From Agromyces ramosus (GTDB taxonomy: Bacteria > Actinomycetota > Actinomycetes > Actinomycetales > Microbacteriaceae), in contig NZ_JAUSYY010000001.1 in the NCBI RefSeq assembly GCF_030817175.1, positions 2,480,001 through 2,544,000 on the forward strand: a DNA stretch of 64,000 nt. Direction: 5' to 3'. The notes below the pieces were generated by a model. That model did no database searches and was not told the DNA's origin. It worked only from the letters and a program-made list of their open reading frames with translations. A program made the position numbers and the translations under genes. How positions within the stretch are numbered: the first letter of the stretch is position 1; each line of letters begins with the position of its first letter. Positions 26,464 to 34,161 of this stretch are shown piece after piece.

Positions 26464-26501
26464 ATGACGGCGGGGCCCGGTCGATCGGGTCCCGCCGTCA
26501 T
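26464..26501. terminator. Bidirectional terminator between pepX-like and marR genes
   Basis: ATGACGGCGGG...CCCGCCGTCAT with an inner CCCG/CGGG extension: a long, near-perfect GC stem between convergent genes. Confidence 0.75.
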
Positions 26502-26514
26502 CGCGTTCGTCGGG

Positions 26515-27009
26515 TCAGCTCGTGGGATCGCCGGCCGTGCCCGGCGCCACGACCTCGGTGGTGAGGCGTTCGAGGAGCGCTGCGAGCTGTTCGACGTCGT
26601 CGCCGGGCCACTGGCGCAGCTGCGAATAGAGCTGCTGGTGCATCCGTGAGCCCTTCTCCTCGATGCTCTCGACCGCGACGGGCGTCGCGACGACGAATCG
26701 AGCGCGCCCGTCGTCGGGGTCGACGACGCTCTCGGCCAGACCGAGGGCCTCGAGGTGCTTCACGGTGCGGCTGACGACACTCTTGTCCAACTCGAGGAGC
26801 TCGGCGAGGGCGCCCGCGTGCATGCGGCCGCGCCGCACGACGGCCGAGAGGATCTTGTAGCCGACGGGCTGCAGCTCGGGATGCACGGCCGCCGCAGCCT
26901 CCTTCCACACCGCCCGCACCCGGACGAAGAGCATCCGGAGCTGCTCCTCGACCGAGGCGATCTCCTCGTCGGAGGCGGTGCGCGTGATGGTCGCTGCGGC
27001 GGCGGTCAT
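26515..27009 (-). CDS. MarR-family transcriptional regulator
   Basis: 164 aa. Winged helix: LQPVGYKILSAVVRRGRMHAGALAELLELDKSVVSRTVKHLEALGLAESVVDPDDGRARFVVAT. Long helices at both ends form the dimer interface. It begins 9 bp after the MFS pump gene on the same strand, so the repressor is made from the message it controls. A palindromic site lies at the head of that operon. Its ligand is unknown, probably a toxic compound exported by the pump. Confidence 0.92.
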   Translation of the reverse strand: MTAAAATITRTASDEEIASVEEQLRMLFVRVRAVWKEAAAAVHPELQPVGYKILSAVVRRGRMHAGALAELLELDKSVVSRTVKHLEALGLAESVVDPDDGRARFVVATPVAVESIEEKGSRMHQQLYSQLRQWPGDDVEQLAALLERLTTEVVAPGTAGDPTS

Positions 27010-27018
27010 GCGGGCATC

Positions 27019-28842
27019 CTATTCGGCGCGCGACCCGGCGCCGCGATTCGCGGACGAGCCATCGTCGCCGGAGCCGTCGGGGTGCACGAGACCGACCGGC
27101 GAGAGTCCCACGGATGCCGCCGCCGCATCGATCGCGGCGTCCTCGGCGTCTTCGACCTCGCGCTGGGTGCGCGCCGCATCGCCGGTCGCATCGCCGGCGC
27201 GTTCGCCCGCGACATCCGTTGCCGGGCCCTCTGCGCGAGCCCGCTGGATGGCGTTCTGGGTGCCGAGGCCGATGTTCGGCAGGAAGATCACCGCGATGAG
27301 CGTGACGATCGCGAGCGGAACCGCGGCGAGGAAGACGGTGCCGACGCCCGTGCCGTACGCCGACTCGACGATGACGCGGAGGAAGTCGGGCAGCTGGCCG
27401 ATCTGCGGGATGGCGCCGCCACCAAGCGTCTTCGCCGCCTCGAGCTGCTGCTCGGGTGGGAGGCCGCTGACGCCGCTCTTGATGTCTTCGGCGACGACCG
27501 TGCCGAGGATCGAGCCCATCACCGCGACGCCGATCGTGCCGCCGAGACTGCGGAAGAACGTGACGGCGCTCGTGGCGACGCCCAGGTTCTTCACCTCGGT
27601 CGTGTTCTGCACGACGAGCACGAGGTTCTGCATGAGCATGCCGACCCCCGCGCCGAGCACGAACATCGAGACGCCGACGTACCAGAAATCGGTGTCGTAG
27701 TGGAGGCGTGACAGGAGGACGCTGCCGATGATCAGGAGCACGCCGCCGGTCACCATGAAGCCCTTCCACTTGCCGCGACGGCTCACGAGCGCGCCGATGA
27801 CGGTGGAGGAGATGAGCACGCCGGCCATCATCGGGATGGTGAGCAGGCCCGACTCGGTGGGGGTCGCCCCGCGCGCCAGCTGCATGTACTGGCTGAGGAA
27901 GACCGCGGTGCCGAACATGGCCACGCCGACCGAGATCGAGGCGATCACCGAGAGGGTGAACGTGCGGTTCTTGAAGAGGCCGAGCGGGATGACCGGCTCC
28001 TGCACCCTGAGCTCGACGACGACGGCGATGATGAGGAGGAGTGCCGCGGAACTGACCATGATGAGGCTCGTTGCGGAGATCCACTCGAAGTCGTTGCCCG
28101 CGAAGGTGACCCACAGCAGGAGCAGCGAGACTCCGACCGAGATGAGCACGATGCCGAGGTAGTCGATCGAGACCTTCGTCTTCGGGCGCTTGGGCAGGTG
28201 CAGGGTGCGCTGGAGGAGCACGAGCGCGACGATCGCGATCGGCAGGCCGACGAAGAAGTTCCAGCGCCAGCCGAGGGTGTCGGTGATCACGCCGCCGAGG
28301 AGGGGGCCGCCGACGGTCGCGACGGCCATGACGGCGCCGAACAGGCCGGCGTACCTGCCGCGCTCGCGGGGGCTGATGATGTCGGCCATGACGATCTGGC
28401 TGAGGGCGGCGAGGCCGCCGGCGCCGAGGCCCTGGAACACGCGCATCGTGATGAGGGTGCCCGCGTCCTGCGAGAACCCGGCGATCGCGGAGGCGACCAC
28501 GAAGATGACGAGCGCGACCTGCAGCAGCAGCTTGCGGTTGAAGAGGTCGGCGAGCTTGCCCCAGATCGGGGTCGACACGGTGGTCGCGAGCAGCGTCGCC
28601 GTGACGACCCAGGTGAAGGCCGACTGGTCGCCGCCGAGGTCGGAGATGATGACGGGCAGCGAGCTGCCGACGACGGTCGATGCGAGCATCGACACGAACA
28701 TGCCGAGCAGCAGGCCGGAGAGCGCAGTGAGCACCGCGCGGTGGGTCATGCCGTTGTCGGAGAGCGCGGGGGATGCCCCGGCGGGTGGTGCCCCGGCGGG
28801 GGACTTCTTCTTCGGGGCGCGAGTGCGCTGGTCGACAGCCAT
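27019..28842 (-). CDS. DHA2/EmrB-QacA-type multidrug MFS transporter
   Basis: 607 aa with about 14 membrane segments from residue 36. Signature motifs: ASTVVGSSLPVIISDLGG near the start (motif D1-like), WGKLADLFNRKLLLQ (motif A) and GPLLGGVITDTLGWRWNFFVGLPIAI (motif C/antiporter). A C-terminal acidic, Ala-rich cytoplasmic tail of about 80 residues is longer than usual. It exports drugs in exchange for protons, by family. First gene of a two-gene operon with marR; the promoter carries the putative MarR operator. Confidence 0.92.
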   Translation of the reverse strand: MAVDQRTRAPKKKSPAGAPPAGASPALSDNGMTHRAVLTALSGLLLGMFVSMLASTVVGSSLPVIISDLGGDQSAFTWVVTATLLATTVSTPIWGKLADLFNRKLLLQVALVIFVVASAIAGFSQDAGTLITMRVFQGLGAGGLAALSQIVMADIISPRERGRYAGLFGAVMAVATVGGPLLGGVITDTLGWRWNFFVGLPIAIVALVLLQRTLHLPKRPKTKVSIDYLGIVLISVGVSLLLLWVTFAGNDFEWISATSLIMVSSAALLLIIAVVVELRVQEPVIPLGLFKNRTFTLSVIASISVGVAMFGTAVFLSQYMQLARGATPTESGLLTIPMMAGVLISSTVIGALVSRRGKWKGFMVTGGVLLIIGSVLLSRLHYDTDFWYVGVSMFVLGAGVGMLMQNLVLVVQNTTEVKNLGVATSAVTFFRSLGGTIGVAVMGSILGTVVAEDIKSGVSGLPPEQQLEAAKTLGGGAIPQIGQLPDFLRVIVESAYGTGVGTVFLAAVPLAIVTLIAVIFLPNIGLGTQNAIQRARAEGPATDVAGERAGDATGDAARTQREVEDAEDAAIDAAAASVGLSPVGLVHPDGSGDDGSSANRGAGSRAE

Positions 28843-28863
28843 GTGACTCCTGTTATTGATTGA

Positions 28864-28905
28864 CGAGAGTCAACTATATGGCAGTAGTGGACATTCGTCA
28901 ACTAA
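28864..28905 (-). promoter_or_regulatory. Promoter with MarR-type operator for the MFS-marR operon
   Basis: On the minus strand: -35 TTGACG (28905-28900), 17-bp spacer, -10 TATAGT (28882-28877). Directly downstream is the palindrome TTGAC-TCTC-GTCAA (28864-28877), sharing the TAGTTGAC word that also covers the -35. A repressor bound here would occlude the -10 and start site. Confidence 0.65.
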
Positions 28906-28915
28906 AGGCCCGGAG

Positions 28916-29305
28916 TCATTCGATGGCGGCGATCGCCTCGATCTCGACGAGGGCTTCCGGTCGCCCCAGGTCGGCGACCTTGAGCACCGTGATGGCGGTG
29001 GGGTGCGGCCCCCAGACCCGGCCGGATGCCGCGTACCCCTCGTCGACCGACTCGCCCTCGACCATGTAGATGGCGAGTCGCACCACGTTCGACTGGTCGG
29101 CCCCCGCCTCGGCGAGCACGGCGAGCACATTGGCGAGCGCCTGCTCGGTCTGGGCGCCGAAGCCGCCGGGGACGATCTCGCCCGAGGCATCCACCCCGTT
29201 CTGACCGCCGACGTACAACATGCTGCCCGGGCCGCGAACGAGGACGCCCTGGCTGAAGGCAGGGCTCGAGAACAGGCTGCTGGGATTGAGGTGTGTGATC
29301 TCCAT
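28916..29305 (-). CDS. RidA family protein
   Basis: 129 aa, standard length. YjgF/RidA fold with FSQGVLVRGPGSMLYVGGQNGVDASGEIVPG, TEQALANVLAVLAEAGADQSNVVRLAIYMVEG and the final LVEIEAIAAIE strand. Archetypal RidA deaminates reactive enamine/imine intermediates of PLP enzymes. The usual catalytic Arg of the RidA C-terminus (IEAxAV neighbourhood) is not clearly present, so this may be a RidA-like subgroup (Rid2-7). The 85 bp upstream of the ATG are tandem repeats. Confidence 0.85.
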   Translation of the reverse strand: MEITHLNPSSLFSSPAFSQGVLVRGPGSMLYVGGQNGVDASGEIVPGGFGAQTEQALANVLAVLAEAGADQSNVVRLAIYMVEGESVDEGYAASGRVWGPHPTAITVLKVADLGRPEALVEIEAIAAIE

Positions 29306-29390
29306 GCCTTCGGTCTACCGTGCGCCACGCCTTCGGTCTACCGTGCGCCACCGACGTGCGCCACCGACGTGCGCCACCGACGTGCGCCAC
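29306..29390. repeat. Compound tandem repeat upstream of ridA-like gene
   Basis: Two perfect 23-bp units (29306-29328, 29329-29351) followed by three perfect 13-bp units CGACGTGCGCCAC (29352-29390). All five share GTGCGCCAC. The array abuts the ATG at 29305 and lies between two divergent promoters. Confidence 0.85.
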
Positions 29391-29397
29391 CGACGAT

Positions 29398-29426
29398 TTG
29401 GCGGTCGCCGGAGCATCCGTTACTCT
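29398..29426 (+). promoter_or_regulatory. Promoter of rplJ-rplL
   Basis: -35 TTGGCG (29398-29403), 17-bp spacer, -10 TACTCT (29421-29426), placing the transcript start just before the L10 leader. Confidence 0.6.
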
Positions 29427-29432
29427 TGACGG

Positions 29433-29585
29433 AGCCGAAGACCGCTGGTTGTCGTGCGCGCACTGTGTTCACTCACTGGGCAAGCCGACCGAAGTCTTGC
29501 GAAAGCAAGGGCCCGCGCAGGTGTGACGAAGACTTCCGGAAGAATCCGGCCGAGCTCCGCGCAACTGCGCCGGAGCTTTTTCTTT
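29433..29585 (+). promoter_or_regulatory. Ribosomal protein L10 leader with intrinsic attenuator
   Basis: A structured 5' leader precedes rplJ. It has GCCGAAGACCGCTGG near its 5' end, a mid-region with the GCGAAAGC apical hairpin and GGGCCCGCGCAGGTGTGACGAAG context typical of actinobacterial L10 leaders, and ends in a hairpin (AGCTCCGCGC-aact-GCGCCGGAGCT, one bulge) followed by TTTTTCTTT (29553-29585). L10(L12)4 binding to such leaders promotes termination, balancing rplJL expression. Confidence 0.75.
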
Positions 29586-29657
29586 CTCTCTGAGTTTCCA
29601 GCGGCTCCAGGCCGTGCATCGCTTCCGCGGTGCACGTTGAAGACACAAGGAGTGGCC

Positions 29658-30173
29658 ATGGCGAACAAGGAAGCCTCGGTTGCCGAACTCACGAACCTGT
29701 TCGAGAGCTCGACCGCCGTTCTGCTGACCGAATACCGCGGCCTCACTGTTGCCCAGCTCAAGACGCTGCGCAAGTCCATCAGTGAGGACGCGAGCTACGC
29801 CGTGGTGAAGAACACGCTGACCAAGATCGCAGCGAACAAGGCCGGAATCTCGTCGTTCGACGACGAGCTCGCCGGTCCTTCCGCGATCGCATTCGTGCAC
29901 GGCGACCCGGTCGCCGTCGCGAAGGCCCTGCGTGACTTCGCCAAGGCGAACCCCCTCCTCGTGGTCAAGGGCGGCTATTTCGATGGCAAGCCCCTGACCG
30001 CTGAAGAGGTAGGCAAGCTCGCCGACCTCGAGTCCCGCGAAGTGCTGCTGGCGAAGCTCGCCGGCGCATTCAAGGCCTCGCTGTTCGGAGCCGCATATCT
30101 GTTCAACGCACCGCTGTCGAAGGCCGTTCGCACGGTCGACGCGCTGCGTGAGAAGCAGGAGTCCGCTGCGTAG
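29658..30173 (+). CDS. rplJ: 50S ribosomal protein L10
   Basis: 171 aa. N-terminal RNA-binding domain: [40 protein letters not shown]...[17 protein letters not shown]; the C-terminal helix anchors the L7/L12 dimers. It forms the base of the ribosomal stalk. ATG 29658 follows AAGGAG; the frame upstream lies inside the leader and is not coding. rplL follows after 50 bp. rplK-rplA are not adjacent. Confidence 0.97.
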   Translation: MANKEASVAELTNLFESSTAVLLTEYRGLTVAQLKTLRKSISEDASYAVVKNTLTKIAANKAGISSFDDELAGPSAIAFVHGDPVAVAKALRDFAKANPLLVVKGGYFDGKPLTAEEVGKLADLESREVLLAKLAGAFKASLFGAAYLFNAPLSKAVRTVDALREKQESAA

Positions 30174-30223
30174 GCGAGAGCCTCTCAAGCGGTGAGTAAC
30201 CACAGAATCTAAGGAGAATAATC

Positions 30224-30610
30224 ATGGCGAAGCTGTCAACTGAAGAGCTGCTCGAGCAGTTCAAGGGCCTGACCCTCATCGAGCTCTCGGAGTTCGTCAA
30301 GGCGTTCGAGGAGACCTTCGAGGTCACCGCGGCCGCTCCGGTCGCCGTTGCCGGCCCGGCTGCTGCCGGCGGCGCTGCTGCTGAAGAGGTCGAAGAGCAG
30401 ACGGCGTTCGACGTCGTGCTCGAGGCCGCTGGCGAGAAGAAGATCCAGGTCATCAAGGTCGTCCGCGAGCTCACCTCGCTCGGCCTCGGCGAGGCCAAGG
30501 CCGTCGTCGACGGTGCACCCAAGGCCGTGCTCGAGGGCGCGACCAAGGAAGCCGCTGACAAGGCGAAGGCTGCTCTCGAAGAAGCCGGCGCGACCGTCAC
30601 CCTCAAGTAA
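30224..30610 (+). CDS. rplL: 50S ribosomal protein L7/L12
   Basis: 128 aa. N-terminal dimerisation domain ([33 protein letters not shown]), Ala-rich hinge (about 36-55), and C-terminal factor-binding domain ([48 protein letters not shown]...[12 protein letters not shown]). It recruits translation GTPases to the ribosome. AAGGAG ribosome site; closed by a 17-bp hairpin. Confidence 0.98.
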   Translation: MAKLSTEELLEQFKGLTLIELSEFVKAFEETFEVTAAAPVAVAGPAAAGGAAAEEVEEQTAFDVVLEAAGEKKIQVIKVVRELTSLGLGEAKAVVDGAPKAVLEGATKEAADKAKAALEEAGATVTLK

Positions 30611-30665
30611 TCCGCTCCCTCGCGAGAGGGAACGCAGCTTGAGGTGACCTGCGTCACCTGAACAC

Positions 30666-30703
30666 ACGGATGCCCCGTGGCTCACGAGCCACGGGGCATC
30701 CGT
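30666..30703. terminator. Terminator of rplJ-rplL, also facing the DUF5005-like gene
   Basis: Perfect 17-bp stem ACGGATGCCCCGTGGCT with a CACG loop and matching right arm. The outer arms carry GGATGCC/GGCATCC. Smaller hairpins precede it (CCCTC-GCGA-GAGGG; AGGTGAC-CTGC-GTCACCT). Confidence 0.85.
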
Positions 30704-30718
30704 CGTCTCATCGACCGG

Positions 30719-31852
30719 TCAGGAGCACCGGCCGTTCGCGACCTTCACGTCGACGTCGACGTACCGCGGCCGGTAGTTGTCGACCTCCACGTAGAGGTCG
30801 TTCGTGTCGAAGCTGTTCACGTTGTACGTCACGAGCAGCGTGTGCCCGTCGCCGAGTTCGGGGTGCGCCTTCGCGTTGTACGTGAACACGTTGCCCGATG
30901 TCTCGGGCGTGCGGTAGAGCTCGGTCTTACCGGTGAAGGGCCCCTCGAGGCTGTCGCTGCGGTACATGACGACCGCGGAACTCAGGATCTCGGTGGCATC
31001 GCCGGTGACGAGGGTGTACCTGCCTTGGAAGTGGCTCACGCTGAACTCGTTCGACACGCCCTCGAGGATGCGCTTCGAGGCCGTCGGGTCGGTCGACCAT
31101 CCGCTCTCGCCGAGGTACTCCCAGGTGCCGCCGGCGAGGTCGCCGCCCGCCACGCGTGCGAGATGCGCGAACTTCTGCGACTGGAGGTCCTCGACGCCGT
31201 AGACGTAGGTGTAGCCGGCCTCCGCGTCTTCGTAGATGGCGGAACCCCAGTTGACGCCGTCGGTGGCGAGGTCGACGACCGATCGCAACTCGAGCGTGGC
31301 GGCGTCGAACGTGGCGACGCCGTTGCCGGCGAATGCGAAGTCCCACATGGTGTCGCCCGTCTTCACGAACTCCACGAGCATCACCTGCAGCTCATCGCCG
31401 TGCACGGTGGCGTCACCGAACCAGTACCAGTCGCGGGCCTCGTCGGCGCCGGCCACCTTGACGAGCGATTCGGGAGCCTCGGCGGTGCCGCCCGTGTGGG
31501 TCGTCAGCTCGCCGGCGTCGTCGACGATGATCGAGTTGTGCACGAAGGGCGAGTCGAGCGGCCGCCCATGGTTCGCGTCGACCTCGCCGAGGAACGTGTC
31601 GGAGTAGATCCACGCGATGCTGCCGTCGGGCAGCGGCACGCTGTAGGCCGAGTCGGCGCCGGTCCAGCGGCCGGCGGTGTCGCCGTACGTGCCGAAGCGA
31701 TCGCGCAACTCCTCGTTGACGGATGCCGCCACTCGTGCGCAGCCCGCGGCCGCCGTCGCGGTGAGCGGCGCCGCGCTCGCGGCGAGGGCGATCGCGCCGG
31801 CCGCGGCGATGAGCCCCAACCTCCGCCGTCGGGGGATGGTTCGTCGAAGCAT
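30719..31852 (-). CDS. Secreted DUF5005/DUF4185-like beta-propeller protein
   Basis: 377 aa. Signal peptide about 1-36 (RRRR start, LGLIAAAGAIALAASAAPLTATAAA). The mature part opens with LRDRFGTYGDTAGRWTGADSAYSVPLPDGSIAWIYSDTFLG, the DUF5005-type start, followed by repeated W-rich strands like a five-bladed glycosidase-type propeller. No catalytic residues can be named. It probably binds or trims extracellular glycan. It is divergent from the LacI gene and carries a LacI-type operator in its promoter, so it belongs to the downstream glycan locus. GGGAGG precedes ATG 31852. Confidence 0.75.
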   Translation of the reverse strand: MLRRTIPRRRRLGLIAAAGAIALAASAAPLTATAAAGCARVAASVNEELRDRFGTYGDTAGRWTGADSAYSVPLPDGSIAWIYSDTFLGEVDANHGRPLDSPFVHNSIIVDDAGELTTHTGGTAEAPESLVKVAGADEARDWYWFGDATVHGDELQVMLVEFVKTGDTMWDFAFAGNGVATFDAATLELRSVVDLATDGVNWGSAIYEDAEAGYTYVYGVEDLQSQKFAHLARVAGGDLAGGTWEYLGESGWSTDPTASKRILEGVSNEFSVSHFQGRYTLVTGDATEILSSAVVMYRSDSLEGPFTGKTELYRTPETSGNVFTYNAKAHPELGDGHTLLVTYNVNSFDTNDLYVEVDNYRPRYVDVDVKVANGRCS

Positions 31853-31913
31853 GTCTGGCTCCCTCCCGGCAAGTCGCCGGATCGGAGGGCTCGGCTGCGG
31901 TTGCGCCGAATCC

Positions 31914-31932
31914 CTGTTAACGTTACCAACAG
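31914..31932. promoter_or_regulatory. LacI-1 operator at the DUF5005-like / lacI intergenic region
   Basis: CTGTTAACGTTACCAACAG. The core TGTTAACGTTACCA differs by one base from the perfect palindrome TGGTAACGTTACCA at 33160-33173. Confidence 0.7.
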
Positions 31933-32059
31933 CGGAGCGTAGCAGCGCGGAGTCCGCGACGACAAGCGTTCGATGCGCGCCGCGGTGCGGCACGTGGGCG
32001 GCGCGGTAGTAGCGTGAGAGCGGCCGGACGGGCGGCCGTGTGCAGGAGGGTCGAGCCAG

Positions 32060-33094
32060 ATGTCCGAGGTGAGCCAGGGCGGCCGGCAGCCGACGATCAG
32101 GGAGGTCGCCGCGCATGCCGGGGTGAGCCCCATGACGGTCTCCCGCACGCTCGCGGGCGGCGTGAACGTCCGCCCCGACGTGCAGCAGCGGGTGCTCGCC
32201 GCGGTGCGCGAGCTCGGCTATCACCGCAACGAGAACGCGCGTAGCCTCCGCCCCGGCCAGGCGAGCGGCCTGATCGGCGTGGCCATCACGAACCTCGGCA
32301 ACCCCTACTACGGCAACTTCGCCCTGGGGGTCGAGGAGGTCGCCGCCGAGTACGGGCGGCGAATCGTGCTCGGCAACACCGGCGAGGACCCGGCGCGGGA
32401 GCGCCAGCTCATCGCGGACTTCATCGGGCGCCAGGTCGAGGGCCTCGTGCTCGTGCCGTCGGGCGGGGCATCCGATCACCTCCAGCCCGAGCGCCTGGGC
32501 GACATCCCGATCGTGCTGGCGTCGCGGCGGGTCTACGGCCTCGACGTCGATGCGGTGCTGCTCGACGATGTGGGCGGCGCCTATCGGGGCACGCGGGCCC
32601 TCCTCGACGCGGGCCACACCCGCATCGGCTTCCTCGGAAACGTGCGCTCGGTCTTCACCGGCCAGCGGCGGTACGAGGGCTTCGCGCGAGCACTCGCCGA
32701 GCGCGGCATCGAGCCCGACCCCGACCTCGTGCAGCGTGAGCAGCAGGATGTCGAGTCCGCGCGAGACGCGATGCGGCGGCTGCTCGACCTCGACGACGCG
32801 CCCACCGCGGTCTTCAGCTCCAACAACCGCAACACGGTCGGCGCACTGAAGGAGATCGGGCGTCGCCTCAAGGCGGGGGCGGATGTCTCGGAGCTGCCGG
32901 CGATCGTCAGCTTCGACAACTTCGAGCTCGCCGAGCTGATGCCGGTGCCCGTCGCGGTCATCGACCACGACGCGCGCCAGCTCGGACGTGAGGCTGCGCG
33001 CCTGCTGCTCTCGCGGCTCGGCGGCGTCGATCGGCGCGGACCCGCGCGGCTCGTCGAGATGCCGGTGACGCTCGCCCCCTCGTCGACCGACTGA
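32060..33094 (+). CDS. LacI-family transcriptional regulator of the glycan locus
   Basis: 344 aa. HTH: TIREVAAHAGVSPMTVSRTLAGGVNVRPDVQQRVLAAVRELGYHRNENARSLRPG; periplasmic-binding-like effector domain with IGVAITNLGNPYYGNFALGV, GQVEGLVLVPSGG-type segments and FSSNNRNTVGALKEIG. It should bind TGGTAACGTTACCA-type sites at 31915, 33160 and 36087. ATG 32060 has a weak upstream AGGAGGGT. It stands alone between the DUF5005-like gene (divergent) and the ROK operon, with a possible 6-bp-stem terminator at 33103. Confidence 0.93.
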   Translation: MSEVSQGGRQPTIREVAAHAGVSPMTVSRTLAGGVNVRPDVQQRVLAAVRELGYHRNENARSLRPGQASGLIGVAITNLGNPYYGNFALGVEEVAAEYGRRIVLGNTGEDPARERQLIADFIGRQVEGLVLVPSGGASDHLQPERLGDIPIVLASRRVYGLDVDAVLLDDVGGAYRGTRALLDAGHTRIGFLGNVRSVFTGQRRYEGFARALAERGIEPDPDLVQREQQDVESARDAMRRLLDLDDAPTAVFSSNNRNTVGALKEIGRRLKAGADVSELPAIVSFDNFELAELMPVPVAVIDHDARQLGREAARLLLSRLGGVDRRGPARLVEMPVTLAPSSTD

Positions 33095-33102
33095 CAGGTC
33101 AG

Positions 33103-33120
33103 ACCGGCGCCAGGGCCGGT
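33103..33120 (+). terminator. Short hairpin after lacI
   Basis: ACCGGC-gccagg-GCCGGT, 6-bp stem, 8 bp past the stop. Weak on its own. Confidence 0.35.
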
Positions 33121-33159
33121 GATTCCGACGGATTTGCCCCGGCCGAGCCTGCTTCGCTA

Positions 33160-33173
33160 TGGTAACGTTACCA
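33160..33173. promoter_or_regulatory. LacI-1 operator upstream of the ROK kinase gene
   Basis: TGGTAACGTTACCA, a perfect 14-bp palindrome 31 bp before the GTG/ATG region of the ROK gene; CTATGGT/TCATAG around it would overlap the promoter -10. Confidence 0.8.
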
Positions 33174-33204
33174 ATCATAGACGAGCCGCGAAGAGGAGGA
33201 TCCC

Positions 33205-34161
33205 ATGGTCGAACTCGCGATCGATCTGGGCGGCACTGCCGTCAAGATCGGCGTCTTCGCGTCCGACCGCGGCGTCGAGACGGCGGAGTTCCCCGTCGAC
33301 GGCGGTTTCCACCTCGACCGGGTCGCCGAGGCAGCTGACGCGCTGCTCGCCGGGCGACGTCCGCAGGGGGTCGCGATCGCGGTGCCCGGCATCGTCGACC
33401 GCGCCGGCCGGGGCCTCCTCGCCGCGCACGGCAAGTACGCAGCGCTGCGCGACGTCGACCTGTCCGAGTGGTCGCACTCCACGTTCGGCGTCGGGGCGGC
33501 CGTCGAGAACGACGCCCGCGCCGCGCTGCTGGGCGAGCTCGCGTCGGGCAGCGCCACGGGTGAGCGCGACGCCGTGCTCATCACGCTCGGCACCGGCATC
33601 GGCACCGCCGCCGTCATCGACGGCCACGTGCTCCGAGGAGCGCACGGCCACGCCGGCGTGCTGTCGGGGCACGTCACGGTCGACCTCGACGGCTCGCGGT
33701 GCCCGTGCGGCAACCTCGGCTGCGCCGAGGCGCTCGCGAGCACCTGGGCACTCGATCGCGACCTGCGCGGCGACGGCAGCGACGGCCACCGCGTGGCCGT
33801 CGGCCCCGAGTTGCAGCGACGGGTCGCCACGGCGAGCCCACTCGGCATCCGCGACCTCATCGAGACCCGGCAGGAGCCGGAGTCGGCGGCGATGCTCGAT
33901 CGCTACCTCCGCATCTGGGGCGCCGTGATCGTCACCCAGTGCCACGCGTTCGACCCGTCGGTGGTCGTCGTCACCGGTGGGGTCCTGCGTGCACGCGACG
34001 TCGTGCTGCCGGCGCTGGCCGAGTACGTGCACGAGCACCTCTGGTCCTCCTCCTTCCGGCCACGATTCGTGACGCCCGACGAGCCCGAGCTCTCAGTGCT
34101 CCGCGGCCTCGCGGCCATCGCCCTCGACCCCGAAACGACAAGGGATGCCAATGACGCATGA
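33205..34161 (+). CDS. ROK-family sugar kinase
   Basis: 318 aa. Phosphate-1 motif AIDLGGTAVKIGVF, catalytic region GVGAAVENDARAALLGEL (Asn-Asp), ATP motif ITLGTGIGTAAVIDG, and the ROK zinc motif GHAGVLSGHVTVDLDG...CPCGNLGCAEAL. It phosphorylates a hexose in the cytosol. With a mannose-6-phosphate isomerase next door, manno- or fructokinase activity is the best guess. AGGAGGA precedes the ATG. The stop overlaps the start region of the isomerase gene (34151), so they are coupled. Confidence 0.9.
   Translation: MVELAIDLGGTAVKIGVFASDRGVETAEFPVDGGFHLDRVAEAADALLAGRRPQGVAIAVPGIVDRAGRGLLAAHGKYAALRDVDLSEWSHSTFGVGAAVENDARAALLGELASGSATGERDAVLITLGTGIGTAAVIDGHVLRGAHGHAGVLSGHVTVDLDGSRCPCGNLGCAEALASTWALDRDLRGDGSDGHRVAVGPELQRRVATASPLGIRDLIETRQEPESAAMLDRYLRIWGAVIVTQCHAFDPSVVVVTGGVLRARDVVLPALAEYVHEHLWSSSFRPRFVTPDEPELSVLRGLAAIALDPETTRDANDA

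Noticed and set aside
29306..29390. Tandem repeats as a CRISPR array
   Set aside because: Units are contiguous without spacers, too short, and no cas gene is present.
30719..33178. 819-codon minus-strand frame joining the DUF5005-like gene with sequence antisense to LacI
   Set aside because: Signal peptide and GGGAGG site fix the start at 31852; the upstream part is Arg-rich shadow.
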